Assembly: GCF_007751715.1 (NCBI RefSeq) | Contig: NZ_CP036292.1 | Location: forward strand, 620,001-684,000 | Direction: 5' to 3' | Source: Rosistilla oblonga | Lineage (GTDB): Bacteria; Planctomycetota; Planctomycetia; Pirellulales; Pirellulaceae | DNA: 64,000 nt | Part shown: positions 37,724 through 45,778 of the stretch, one piece after another | How the letters are laid out: each line of letters starts with the position of its first letter | How positions within the stretch are numbered: position 1 is the stretch's first letter | Position numbers and translations under genes: made by a program | The notes under the pieces: generated by a model | The model's input: only the letters and a program-made list of their open reading frames with translations | Told to the model about the DNA's origin: nothing | Database searches by the model: none

Positions 37724-37755
37724 GCTGGCGACGCGTCGCAGCGACAGTCGCCAGC
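37724..37755 (+). terminator. Hairpin after glnD, possible terminator
   Basis: GCTGGCGAC (37724-37732) pairs perfectly with GTCGCCAGC (37747-37755). No T-run follows, so termination is uncertain. The gap to the next gene also contains a C-rich motif at 37770-37790. Confidence 0.4.
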
Positions 37756-37966
37756 GAGTCCACGTTGGCCGCCCTCCCCTGCCCCGCCTTGCGATACGCG
37801 TAATCGTTGTAATACGTTCGACCCGATGGCCAATTGGGGGAACTCATGCGATCCAGCTCATTCGGCGTTGTCTGCGCGGCTCCGACGCCCGATATCCCAT
37901 CAAGGCTAGGTGTCTGCGGACTCAATAGTCTGTCGTTTGTGGTTTGACGTTAGGGATGATGGAAGG

Positions 37967-38722
37967 ATGCGGATCATGCATGCGAAGCTTCTGACGGTTG
38001 GTCTAGTACTTTGTCTGATGCATGTGCCCGTCTTGGGGCAATGGAATCCTCAGGTTCCTTACCGCTTGGCTCAGACGCCCGGGCAACCTGTGCCGCAGGA
38101 CGCTCCGGCAGTTCGTGTCATTCAGCCAGCGACAAGCGGAGCGGAGTTGGCCCCTCAGCCGCTGCCGCAACCGATGCACGCCCCCGTGCCGAAGCCAGCC
38201 GATTCGTCGGTGCTCGATTCTTCGGCCAGCCAAGGGGCGATGTCGATCGACTTCGATCAGGTCCTTTCCGACGAAGGTGCTGTCGGTTGTGGATGTGCAA
38301 CCGGCGCGAATGCTCAGCCGTGTATGCAATGCAATAACGGGTGTGGCGACGACAAGTGCGACAACGCGTGTTGCATGGCAGGCTTTTTCGGACTCGATCC
38401 ATGCGTCGTCCCGCCGCCGGTCGGCACCGATCCGCTGGGCGTTTACAGCCTCGAGAGCGTTTATAAAGCGGAAGCTCATCAACGCGGGCTGTGGGCGACC
38501 TACCCCGCCGAAAAGATGAAGCAGAGTCTGGCGCTGCGACGCAGTCGCGTGATGCCAACACCTCCCCAATACCCCAACGGTCCAACGATGTATCGACCGA
38601 GAGTTCCGGCGTGCGAACCGGCTCCCGTCGAAGCTTGCCCGCAAACCGACGAGTGCTGTGTCACTCCAAATACGACTCAGATTCAACAGGCTCAACTGGG
38701 ACGCCCCGGGCTTCCACGCTAG
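37967..38722 (+). CDS. Exported Cys- and Pro-rich protein of unknown function
   Basis: 251 aa from the ATG at 37967; the ATG at 37976 is equally good because GGAAGG at 37961-37966 is better spaced for it. A signal peptide is clear (LLTVGLVLCLMHVPVLG, cleavage near GQW). The middle holds a dense cysteine cluster, CGCATGANAQPCMQC then CGDDKCDNACC (about 108-140), and two further pairs near the C-terminus (EACPQTDECC). Pro/Gln-rich linkers flank it. No enzyme motif was found. A metal-binding or disulfide-rich envelope or surface protein is possible. It has its own terminator and stands alone. Confidence 0.7.
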   Translation: MRIMHAKLLTVGLVLCLMHVPVLGQWNPQVPYRLAQTPGQPVPQDAPAVRVIQPATSGAELAPQPLPQPMHAPVPKPADSSVLDSSASQGAMSIDFDQVLSDEGAVGCGCATGANAQPCMQCNNGCGDDKCDNACCMAGFFGLDPCVVPPPVGTDPLGVYSLESVYKAEAHQRGLWATYPAEKMKQSLALRRSRVMPTPPQYPNGPTMYRPRVPACEPAPVEACPQTDECCVTPNTTQIQQAQLGRPGLPR

Positions 38723-38840
38723 CCAACGAATTTTCAAGTTTCGAGCAAATTGTTCAATGCCGGCTGGCGGACGTTGCCGATACCACAAGTACCATGGATT
38801 GGGAGGGTGGAACGACGGTGCCATCGTTCCAGCGATTGAT

Positions 38841-38886
38841 GGGTCATGGACGGGCAGGGAGGGCCTTTCCATGACCCTCTTTTTTT
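38841..38886 (+). terminator. Rho-independent terminator of the Cys-rich protein gene
   Basis: GGGTCATGGA (38841-38850) pairs perfectly with TCCATGACCC (38868-38877), followed by CTTTTTTT-type T-run. It is 120 bp after the stop codon, in the otherwise empty gap before the YqgE gene. Confidence 0.85.
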
Positions 38887-39022
38887 GCTATCGCCCCTTT
38901 CCAGCTTCTCTTCCGCATTTGGTCCACTTTTTGCAACTACTGTGCCTCGGTAAATCAAGCTCCTGCCCGTTTGACAGGCTTGCCCTACTTCTAGGCCCCG
39001 TTATCTGTAGTTATCTGCAAAA

Positions 39023-39571
39023 ATGGAACAATCAATCGTTGGGAATTTGTTGGTCGCAGCGCCCGCGTTGGACGGAACACTGTTTCAACGAAGCGTTTGC
39101 TTGCTGTTGCACCACGACCAGGAAAACGTCATCGGGGTGGTTTTGAATCGTCCCCTGTTCGGCGGTATTAGTCTCCCTCAGGGGAATTCTCCTGCGCTGT
39201 TGGTCAAGCAGAGTTTGCATCTGGGCGGTCCGAATGCCGGGCCGGTTTTCGCGTTGCATAACTGCGCCGATCTCGCCGAATTGGAAACCGGCACCGGGCT
39301 CTACATGGCCTCCAGTCGGCAGCACATGCAGCGGTTGTTGGCCGATGCTAGCTTGCCCTGCCGCCTGATCGTGGGGCATGTGCAATGGTCGATCAAAGAC
39401 CTGCAGTCTCAACTTTCCAGCGACCTGTGGCGGGTTCTGCCGGCGACTCCCGAAGCTGTCTTTGAGCCGGACGATCTGATGTGGTCGGATCTGGCGCGGA
39501 AGTCGGCGGCGCTCCATTTCGCTCATTTGGTCGGGGCAAAGCACATTCCGTCGCATCCCGCTTTGAATTAG
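39023..39571 (+). CDS. YqgE/AlgH family protein
   Basis: 182 aa, family length. The N-terminal signature GNLLVAAPALDGTLFQRSVCLLLHH is followed by VIGVVLNRPL, HLGGPNAGPVFALH and a C-terminal GHVQWSIKDLQSQL. These small cytoplasmic proteins have a conserved fold but no agreed function; AlgH was first linked to alginate regulation. The cold-shock-domain gene follows 42 bp downstream, so they may share a transcript. Confidence 0.93.
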   Translation: MEQSIVGNLLVAAPALDGTLFQRSVCLLLHHDQENVIGVVLNRPLFGGISLPQGNSPALLVKQSLHLGGPNAGPVFALHNCADLAELETGTGLYMASSRQHMQRLLADASLPCRLIVGHVQWSIKDLQSQLSSDLWRVLPATPEAVFEPDDLMWSDLARKSAALHFAHLVGAKHIPSHPALN

Positions 39572-39613
39572 AATGCGGTTTGAAACGGCGGGACATGGCC
39601 CGCCATCGACAGC

Positions 39614-39994
39614 TTGTCATACGAGACCTCTACTTTGAACATCCGATACGACGACGAATACATTCAACGCAAGCGAGTGGGCGAGATCCGCAACATCGAC
39701 CCGGTGAAGAACTTTGGTTTCATCAGCGGCGAGGATTTCCGTGGCGATGTCTTCTTCCACATGTCGGTTTGGGAGAGCGACCGCAATATGCTGCCCGAGA
39801 TCGGGATGATCGTCGAATTCGAAATCAACCAAGTCCATTTGCAGGAAACCGATTCGCTGCGGGCAACCGTCGTCCGACGTACCGACCGTCCCTACACCAA
39901 GCAATTGGATCTCAAGGCGGACGAATCTCTAACCGTCAAGCATCACCCTAACGCTAGGAAGCGGAAGCCGGTCTGGCGTGGGAAGAAGACTTAG
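39614..39994 (+). CDS. Cold-shock-domain RNA-binding protein
   Basis: 126 aa from a TTG start at 39614; only TTG codons (39614 or 39635) are available after an in-frame stop at 39581, so the start is uncertain. The cold shock domain spans about residues 20-88: GEIRNIDPVKNFGFISGEDF with the RNP1-like FGFI, then GDVFFHMSVW with RNP2-like VFFH. A basic tail (HHPNARKRKPVWRGKKT) likely adds nucleic acid affinity. It differs from classic CspA by extra N- and C-terminal arms. Probable role: single-strand RNA/DNA binding. It converges closely (3 bp) with the membrane protein gene. Confidence 0.8.
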   Translation: MSYETSTLNIRYDDEYIQRKRVGEIRNIDPVKNFGFISGEDFRGDVFFHMSVWESDRNMLPEIGMIVEFEINQVHLQETDSLRATVVRRTDRPYTKQLDLKADESLTVKHHPNARKRKPVWRGKKT

Positions 39995-39997
39995 GTC

Positions 39998-40711
39998 TTA
40001 AATCGCCGACGGCATGCGATTGCCCGATTCTGGGGCGACGTCAACGCGTCGGGTTTGTTTGTCCCAGTACGCCAACGCTGCGTGCGTTGGCAGATAGAAC
40101 AACGCTGGCAGGCCTAGCATCAGGCAACTCAGCCACGCCCAGCCGGGCATCCAGGTCTGCGCCGTCTCGGGGTCGGGACCAAAGACGTAGTTCACGTTGT
40201 GCGGTTGGTTGGGGAACGCCAACGGATCGCCGGGACCGGGCAAAGCAAAGTAGGCGATCAACATCGCCCCCCAAGCGATGATGGTCCAGCCGATCAGTGC
40301 ACGGCGGTCGTAGCCCAATCGCCAGACGAGATACAGCAGCAGGATCGGCAGCCAGAAGTGGAAGAACGAGAGTCCGCGGGCTATCAACGAGATCGAATCG
40401 TCGAACATGTACTCGGTCATCCCGGTCACGCGGACTCCGGCAAAAGCCCCCAGGAAATCGATCTGCCACAGCAATTGAGGGATCGTGATTCCGACGGCGG
40501 CCATCGAGGCGTAGATCGGTTTTTCGGTCCAGACCGCCAGCACTGCCAGGAACAGCGCGATGTCGCAGAAGTAGAGGAAGTTGGTCGGGCCGTATTCGCG
40601 CCAATAGTAGACGGTCAGGACGGCTGTAAACGCCGTGTAGGCCAGCTTCAACGGCCACGGGATGATCGTCCGACGCTGGCTTGTTTCGCCGTGGGGCGGT
40701 GTCGTGTTCAT
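39998..40711 (-). CDS. Polytopic membrane protein of unknown function
   Basis: 237 aa from the ATG at 40711 (an ATG at 40726 adds 5 residues). About five or six hydrophobic segments are visible, for example LKLAYTAFTAVLTVYYW, FCDIALFLAVLAVW, WLPILLLYLVWRLGY, IIAWGAMLIAYFALPG and CLMLGLPALFYLPTHA. The fragment HNVNYVFGPDPETAQTWMPG between helices is distinctive and resembles a conserved family of membrane proteins in planctomycetes and myxobacteria with no known role. No catalytic motif recognised. Confidence 0.8.
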   Translation of the reverse strand: MNTTPPHGETSQRRTIIPWPLKLAYTAFTAVLTVYYWREYGPTNFLYFCDIALFLAVLAVWTEKPIYASMAAVGITIPQLLWQIDFLGAFAGVRVTGMTEYMFDDSISLIARGLSFFHFWLPILLLYLVWRLGYDRRALIGWTIIAWGAMLIAYFALPGPGDPLAFPNQPHNVNYVFGPDPETAQTWMPGWAWLSCLMLGLPALFYLPTHAALAYWDKQTRRVDVAPESGNRMPSAI

Positions 40712-40829
40712 CGGGGCGCTCCGCAAAAGGTTTGAACGGGAAGACTTGGTCGCTTGAACTTTAAAAGAGACCAGTCGTCCTGCGAATGTGCGCCTTATCG
40801 ACGAGAAACTGCACTTTTGACTCGGGCGG

Positions 40830-43511
40830 CTACTCGAGTCGCAGGGAGTCGATGTTCATCAATCCGCCCCGCTGCTTTTCGTTCTTAAAGACGATGAACA
40901 GTGCATCGCGGCCGCTGCTGGGATCGATCGCGATCTGTTTCTCTTCAAACGCGTCCCAGCTGCCGTTGACCTCCACCAACACGCTGCCCAACAGCGGGCC
41001 GTCGACCGTGCCGCGGCGGACTTCGATCATCCCCCCTGCCCCGGCGCTTGTCACGCGGACGGCGATCGATGCGATCGCATCCAGCGGAATATCGTTGAAC
41101 TTTAAGAACGCATCGTGGTTGATCGCGCCGATGAACTTCTTTCCTTCGGCTTTGCCCGATCCGAGTTCGCGTGCACCGGAGATCTCGTCCGCCGATTCGG
41201 CTTGCATGTTGCGGCTTCGCAGAACGACCTCCGCGGTCCCGATCAGTTTGGGAATCTCATCGCGCCCTAGGTCGGTGTAGGTCGCTTCGAGTCGCATCTT
41301 GCCGGGCGTCTCGATGGCGAGCAGTTCGTTGTTGAATCCTTGGGCGGTTGGAGCGGAGGAGTCGGCGGTCGCTGCGTAGACGTACTGAACCATCTGCAGC
41401 ACTTCGGCTTCGGTGTGCTGCTGGTGCGGCAGCATCCCGATCTTACCCCACACGCCAGTCGATCCCTGGCGTACGCGAGCTACCGATTTTTCGATCTCAT
41501 GCGGCTGGTCGCGGTATTTGGTGGCGATCTCGACAAAGCTGGGGCCGACCAATCGACGGTTTGCTGCATGGCAATTCAGGCAATCGCTTTTGCGGATCAA
41601 TGCGAGGCCTGGAGGAACGTTTGCCGCGGCACCTTCATCGGCGACGGCGCTCGCTTCGACAAACAGCCGCGTCGGGGCAAGCCCTTCGATCAAGTGCCAT
41701 CCCTCTTCTTCGGCTTCATCGAAGTCGCTGGTCCCATCCTCGATGTCGCGGACTTGCAGTCGATAACGAATCGGTTTGCCGGGGCTGAAGAAGTCGCCGT
41801 TCTGCGGTTCCAGGAACTTTACTTCCGGTCGCGCGTTCCCGACGATCACCGGCAGCGACATGCTGTTGGTTGCCCCCGATGGATCGGTCACCGTCAGTTC
41901 GATCGTATAGACTCCCGGTTCGGCGAAGCTGGCTTCGGCCACCGCTGTCGTCGCGATCGGCTTTCGTACGGGAGGCGTGACGCCCGAGCGAACCGATGTC
42001 CATTGATAGGTTAGGCTGTCGCCATCTTTGTCGTATGAATCGGCGGCTGACAGTTTGACGATCAACGGTTCTCGGCCGACGGTGCTCTCGGCGCTGGCCA
42101 CCGCCACGGGAGAACGGTTGCCGCGGACGTAATCGATTCGGACCAGCCGCGCGTCGGGGTTCACGCCCCATGTCTCGCCGTATTCTATCACGTACAGCGC
42201 TCCCGCCGCGTCGAACTGCAAGTCGATCGGGCGGGCGAATTTCATCTCGGGCAGGAACGGCTCCAACCGCTGGACGTTGGAGTCTTTGTCCATGTGAACG
42301 GCCATGATCCAGTGCCGCGACCACTCGAACGCAAACAACGTCCCGTCGTAGGCTGCGGGAAACTTGGTGGTCGATTTCGATTGGGCGTCGTAGTGATAGA
42401 CCGGCCCGGCGCAGGCGGTTCGGCCGCCCGAAGCGACTTCGGGAAACTCCGGCGACGGCGCGGCGGGGTAATAGATCATCGCCGGCTGCGCTGGTGGAAG
42501 CTCTTTGCTGCCGGTGTTGTTGACCGATTCGTTGATCGGTTTGAGAGGGTCTTGCGCGGGGTGGATTTCACCGCTGGCAAAATCGACCATCGGGTAGGCG
42601 AAGTTGTTGCCGATGAAGTAGGGCCAGCCGAAGTTGCCGGCGGCGCGGGCTTGGTTGACTTCGTCGTAGCCGCGGGGGCCGCGATCGTTGTCGCTGCCGG
42701 CATCGGGGCCGACGTCGCCCCAATACAGGTAGCCCGTTTTTTGATCGACGCTGATCCGCCAAGGGTTGCGGCAACCCATCACGTAGATCTCGGGATGTCC
42801 GATCGAGCCGTCTTTGGGAAACAGGTTGCCGTCGGGGATCGAATAGCTGCCATCGGGTTCGGGGCGGATCCGCAGCACTTTGCCGTTGTAGCTTTTGGTG
42901 TTGCCGGCCGATCGTTGGGCGTCCCAGGGCTCGCGATTCTCTCGCTGGTCGATCGGCGCAAAGCCTTGCGAATCCTTAAAGGGATTCGTGTTGTCGCCGG
43001 TGCCGATGAATAGGTTTCCGTCGGGGCCAAACTCCATCGATCCGGCGTGATGGCAGCACTCGCGTCGCTGTTCTTCATACTTGAACATCAACTTCTCGCT
43101 CGCCAAATCGATCTGGCCGTCGCGGAAATCGAAGCGGCTGATGTGTTGCCCCGAGAATTCCGGAGGAGAGTACTGCAGGTAGATCCAGCCGTTTTCGGTG
43201 AAGTTGGGATCCAACGCCATGCCGATCAGGCCGTTCTCCTGAGCCGTGGTGACTTCCAATTTGCCGACGACGGTCGCTTGTCCGGTTTGCGGATCGATGC
43301 GTTTGACCAAGCCCGCGATCTCGATCAGGAAGATGCTCCCGTCGGGAGCGATTTCCAGCTCCATCGGCTGTGTCAGTTCGCTGTAGACCGTCGTTCGCTC
43401 AAACCGCTCGACATCGACCTCTTCGGCGTGCAGAGGTGTTGCAGGAATGATCCCGCAGCACAGCAGGAGTGACAGGCAAAGCGGGGCGAACGAGCGGGGT
43501 GAGTTCGGCAT
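40830..43511 (-). CDS. Multidomain PQQ-dependent sugar dehydrogenase (GSDH + PKD + cytochrome c + CBM6-like)
   Basis: 893 aa. Signal peptide at 1-29 (LCLSLLLCCGIIPATPLHA). Residues ~35-440 form a glucose/sorbosone dehydrogenase beta-propeller: TQPMELEIAPDGSIFLIEI, GLIGMALDPNFTENGWIY, FGPDGNLFIGTGDNTNP. A PKD-type domain follows (~455-550, AADSYDKDGDSLTYQW). Residues ~630-725 hold a c-type cytochrome, with CLNCH in KSDCLNCHAANRRLVGPSF and a distal Met in GKIGMLPH. The C-terminus (~745-893) is a CBM6-like beta domain (GAINHDAFLKFNDIPLDAI). It should oxidise sugars in the periplasm and pass electrons to its own haem. Such fusions are frequent in planctomycetes. It stands alone on the minus strand. 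Confidence 0.92.
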   Translation of the reverse strand: MPNSPRSFAPLCLSLLLCCGIIPATPLHAEEVDVERFERTTVYSELTQPMELEIAPDGSIFLIEIAGLVKRIDPQTGQATVVGKLEVTTAQENGLIGMALDPNFTENGWIYLQYSPPEFSGQHISRFDFRDGQIDLASEKLMFKYEEQRRECCHHAGSMEFGPDGNLFIGTGDNTNPFKDSQGFAPIDQRENREPWDAQRSAGNTKSYNGKVLRIRPEPDGSYSIPDGNLFPKDGSIGHPEIYVMGCRNPWRISVDQKTGYLYWGDVGPDAGSDNDRGPRGYDEVNQARAAGNFGWPYFIGNNFAYPMVDFASGEIHPAQDPLKPINESVNNTGSKELPPAQPAMIYYPAAPSPEFPEVASGGRTACAGPVYHYDAQSKSTTKFPAAYDGTLFAFEWSRHWIMAVHMDKDSNVQRLEPFLPEMKFARPIDLQFDAAGALYVIEYGETWGVNPDARLVRIDYVRGNRSPVAVASAESTVGREPLIVKLSAADSYDKDGDSLTYQWTSVRSGVTPPVRKPIATTAVAEASFAEPGVYTIELTVTDPSGATNSMSLPVIVGNARPEVKFLEPQNGDFFSPGKPIRYRLQVRDIEDGTSDFDEAEEEGWHLIEGLAPTRLFVEASAVADEGAAANVPPGLALIRKSDCLNCHAANRRLVGPSFVEIATKYRDQPHEIEKSVARVRQGSTGVWGKIGMLPHQQHTEAEVLQMVQYVYAATADSSAPTAQGFNNELLAIETPGKMRLEATYTDLGRDEIPKLIGTAEVVLRSRNMQAESADEISGARELGSGKAEGKKFIGAINHDAFLKFNDIPLDAIASIAVRVTSAGAGGMIEVRRGTVDGPLLGSVLVEVNGSWDAFEEKQIAIDPSSGRDALFIVFKNEKQRGGLMNIDSLRLE

Positions 43512-43591
43512 GGATAGCAGCTCGGGTTAGCGTAGGCGGCAGATCGATGTCGATATTCTAGTCGATGTGATTGCGGTGCGATGGGGAAACG

Positions 43592-43641
43592 AAAACAGGG
43601 CGTTACGCCCAACACATGAAGTGTCGTTCGCAACGCCCTGT
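43592..43641 (-). terminator. Rho-independent terminator of the first DUF1559 gene
   Basis: On the minus strand a perfect 10 bp stem ACAGGGCGTT/AACGCCCTGT (plus coordinates 43595-43604 and 43632-43641) is followed by TTTTCGTTT. It lies about 30 bp after the DUF1559 stop codon. Confidence 0.8.
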
Positions 43642-43671
43642 CGATTTCAAAGACGCGTTGGCGGTCAGAGC

Positions 43672-44667
43672 CTAATAAGGAGCGATCACGTTGCCGTCTT
43701 GAGGTGTGTGCAGATCGCGATAGGTGATCAGGTCGATTGTTTCGGTCATGAACCGAACAGAACCATCGCCCAGGGTGACTTGCATCCCGCCGGGATGGCA
43801 GCCCTTGGCGCTCCAGTCGTCTGCCCACGAAGCCGTTGTGCGACCGAGGCCGTAGGTCAAGCTTTCACCACCAACGTTGGTGACGTCCAGCATGCGCAAC
43901 CCCGTGTGCCAGGTTTCGGTCGCGCTGATGATGCGTGGCCCAATCCAGATACCACCGGCCCAGTTGCAGTCGGTACCGCCACATTGCAACGACCCAATGC
44001 GATCGTCTTGAGTGGTTCGTTCGGAAACAAACATCGTGTTGCTGGTTCCGTCGGTCACGTCGCGGAAGCGGCGATTCGAGTTTTCAAAGAACATGCCGTT
44101 CTTGGTTCCCAGGGGATTGCCCGAGGAGTTGGTTTGAATTGCCGAACGTCCAGCGATTGCGAGGTAGTTCGATTTGCCGAGGTTCGATTTGTCGGAGTTG
44201 ATGCCCGACATCGGATCCGATGGGCAAACATAGGCGTCGATCACGACGGATGCCGAATCGATCGGATCGTTCGCCGATCCGTCGCCATTTTTATCCTGCC
44301 AAGACCGAGCAAACCCGCCCGTCTCGGTACCGATTAGATCGTACAGAGCGGATTGTTCGATGTACGGCAGCAGCGAGGTTGCCCAGCCGAGTCCGTTGTT
44401 GTTGTTTGCAGCGTCGCCGGGTGAATTCGTGGCGGGATTGCTGTCGTAACATCCCGATGGGAAAACCTGGAACGTGTCGTGATAGTTGTGCATCGCCAGG
44501 CCAATCTGTTTCAGATTGTTACCGCATTGCATTCGGCGTGCCGCTTCGCGAGCCGCCTGGACTGCTGGCAACAGCAGGCCAACCAGGATTCCGATGATGG
44601 CGATAACCACCAACAGTTCGACAAGTGTGAAGCCGCCTCGGCTGCTTCGATGATTGCGCTGAATCAT
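43672..44667 (-). CDS. DUF1559 domain-containing prepilin-like protein, copy A
   Basis: 331 aa. It has a type IV prepilin-like N-terminus: a short basic leader ending RGG, then FTLVELLVVIAIIGILVGL with the conserved Glu at mature position 5. DUF1559 follows (AAREAARRMQCGNNLKQIGL, AMHNYHDTFQVFPSG), ending with the typical DGSVRFMTETIDLITYRDLH and GNVIAPY. Such pseudopilin-like proteins are greatly amplified in planctomycetes and probably reach the periplasm or surface through a type II secretion or pilus-like system. Their role is unknown. It lies downstream of a small lipoprotein gene and has a close paralogue 2.1 kb away. Confidence 0.93.
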   Translation of the reverse strand: MIQRNHRSSRGGFTLVELLVVIAIIGILVGLLLPAVQAAREAARRMQCGNNLKQIGLAMHNYHDTFQVFPSGCYDSNPATNSPGDAANNNNGLGWATSLLPYIEQSALYDLIGTETGGFARSWQDKNGDGSANDPIDSASVVIDAYVCPSDPMSGINSDKSNLGKSNYLAIAGRSAIQTNSSGNPLGTKNGMFFENSNRRFRDVTDGTSNTMFVSERTTQDDRIGSLQCGGTDCNWAGGIWIGPRIISATETWHTGLRMLDVTNVGGESLTYGLGRTTASWADDWSAKGCHPGGMQVTLGDGSVRFMTETIDLITYRDLHTPQDGNVIAPY

Positions 44668-44720
44668 TACTGAATCTCCACGAAAGAGGAAACGAAAACA
44701 GAAAAATAGAAAGCTCGCAG

Positions 44721-44742
44721 CCGCGGGCGAATTCGTCCGCGG
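44721..44742 (-). other. Intercistronic stem-loop, module A
   Basis: CCGCGGGCGAATTCGTCCGCGG is an almost perfect inverted repeat between the lipoprotein and DUF1559 genes. There is no T-run. The paralogous module has an unrelated hairpin in the same place, so RNA processing or stability control is possible. Confidence 0.45.
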
Positions 44743-44770
44743 TGCGTTGTGAGCGAGATATGCGAAGCGA

Positions 44771-45229
44771 CTACTTCGACGTTAGCTCCAGCGGGATGTC
44801 GTTGGAGCCAGCTTGGACTTCAACAACCAATTCGGATTTCGAATTGTATTTGGCAGGGATCGGTTCCTTGGCCTGTCCCGATGGATCGGGAGCGTCGCTG
44901 GGCGTGGTCACGCTGACCTTGTGTGGCCCGATCAATGCGCCTTGTTTGTCGGCGTGGTAGCTGAGCGAGTAGTGTCCCTGTTCGTCGGAAAGGGCCATCG
45001 AAGCGCGAGCTTTTGGGTCGTCTTGCGGTTGGAAAACGATGGAAACGTTGGGCAGCGGTTGGCCGTCCATCGTAACCGTACCCTCGACCAACCCGGTCTC
45101 GGGCATCGCCAGTCCACTTCCGCCGCAGCCTACCGAAGCGATGGTGAGAACGAGTGCTACGAAAGCAGCAGCAGACGTGGAGTTTAGGTATGTATAAGTT
45201 GAGTCGACAAAACGCCGGGGGCTAGTCAC
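44771..45229 (-). CDS. Small lipoprotein with carboxypeptidase-regulatory-like fold, copy A
   Basis: 152 aa. A signal sequence ends in the lipobox ASVGC (Cys35), followed by MPETGLVEGTVTMDGQPLPN, which opens a carboxypeptidase regulatory-like (transthyretin-like) beta-sandwich: VSIVFQPQDDPKARASMALS, GALIGPHKVSV and a closing ELVVEVQAGSNDIPLEL strand. It is probably anchored in the outer or inner membrane and may assist the neighbouring DUF1559 protein; this pairing is very common in planctomycetes. It differs from copy B (46935-47393) at about 33 of 152 positions counted by eye, with no gaps. Confidence 0.88.
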   Translation of the reverse strand: MTSPRRFVDSTYTYLNSTSAAAFVALVLTIASVGCGGSGLAMPETGLVEGTVTMDGQPLPNVSIVFQPQDDPKARASMALSDEQGHYSLSYHADKQGALIGPHKVSVTTPSDAPDPSGQAKEPIPAKYNSKSELVVEVQAGSNDIPLELTSK

Positions 45230-45283
45230 GTTGCAGAATACCTTGATACAGAGGTGGGGATGATGTTTAATCCAGGTCTATAG

Positions 45284-45317
45284 ATTATCACTTCATGAAT
45301 CAACTTTTGTAGAGCCT
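45284..45317 (-). promoter_or_regulatory. Conserved upstream element, module A
   Basis: ATTATCACTTCATGAATCAA and the following CTTTTGTAGAGCCT are nearly identical to 47451-47483, at the same distance (55-58 bp) upstream of the paralogous lipoprotein gene. They stand out in otherwise diverged intergenic DNA, so a shared promoter or regulator site is likely. Confidence 0.5.
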
Positions 45318-45413
45318 TTTTGAATAGTTACGCCGAATTGCAGGACGGTGTGGTTCACATAATGCGTGATGTTTTCGCTTTGCGAAATGCGGTTACTTTA
45401 GAATGCCATGCTC

Positions 45414-45480
45414 TACAAGGCTTAATGTTAACTTTAACCCCAAAGTAACAATTTGGCGTTTTTCTAAATATTAATATTGG
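45414..45480 (+). pseudogene. Remnant of the 5' end of a duplicated FG-GAP gene
   Basis: The segment from GGCTTAATGTT (45419) to TTAATATT (~45478) aligns with the first ~60 bp of the FG-GAP gene at 47582 (GGCTTAATGTT at 47588 and TTAATATT at about 47639). Its offset (2169 bp) matches that of the duplicated lipoprotein genes (2164 bp). Identity is about 70 percent by eye. Similarity fades after ~45480, so only the leader end survives and no reading frame is preserved. Confidence 0.5.
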
Positions 45481-45675
45481 GTCTAGTTTCTGTTGTGGGT
45501 CGCCCTTGGTCAGAGTGGTGGTGTTGTGGTGTGAAGTGGTCAACTTGCTGAGCCGATACGGTTCTCCAGCATCGGAAGCTTGATTCGATCCAATGTGTTG
45601 ATCATCTGATGGCAGTGTTGGTACCGATTGTGGTCGGCGCGTGCCGAGGCTGTCGTCGTGATTCGATTACCCCCC
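45481..45675. other. Gene-free part of the region between the two DUF1559 modules
   Basis: No gene or repeat recognised. This is probably the scar region of the tandem duplication, lying between the FG-GAP remnant and the terminator of DUF1559 copy B. Confidence 0.35.
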
Positions 45676-45709
45676 AAAAAAATCCAGGCAGCCTCGCGGG
45701 TGCCTGGAT
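45676..45709 (-). terminator. Rho-independent terminator of DUF1559 copy B
   Basis: On the minus strand ATCCAGGCA and TGCCTGGAT form a perfect 9 bp stem (plus 45682-45690 and 45701-45709) followed directly by a seven-T run. Confidence 0.87.
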
Positions 45710-45778
45710 CGGAGCGGATTCGGCGACGCAAGCTAGGGTGCTTGGTTGCCGTTAGCCGATGACGGTGATCGATTCGCG

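Noticed and set aside
45355-45543. 62-codon minus-strand open frame between the DUF1559 modules
   Set aside because: It overlaps the FG-GAP remnant and low-complexity sequence; no start signals.
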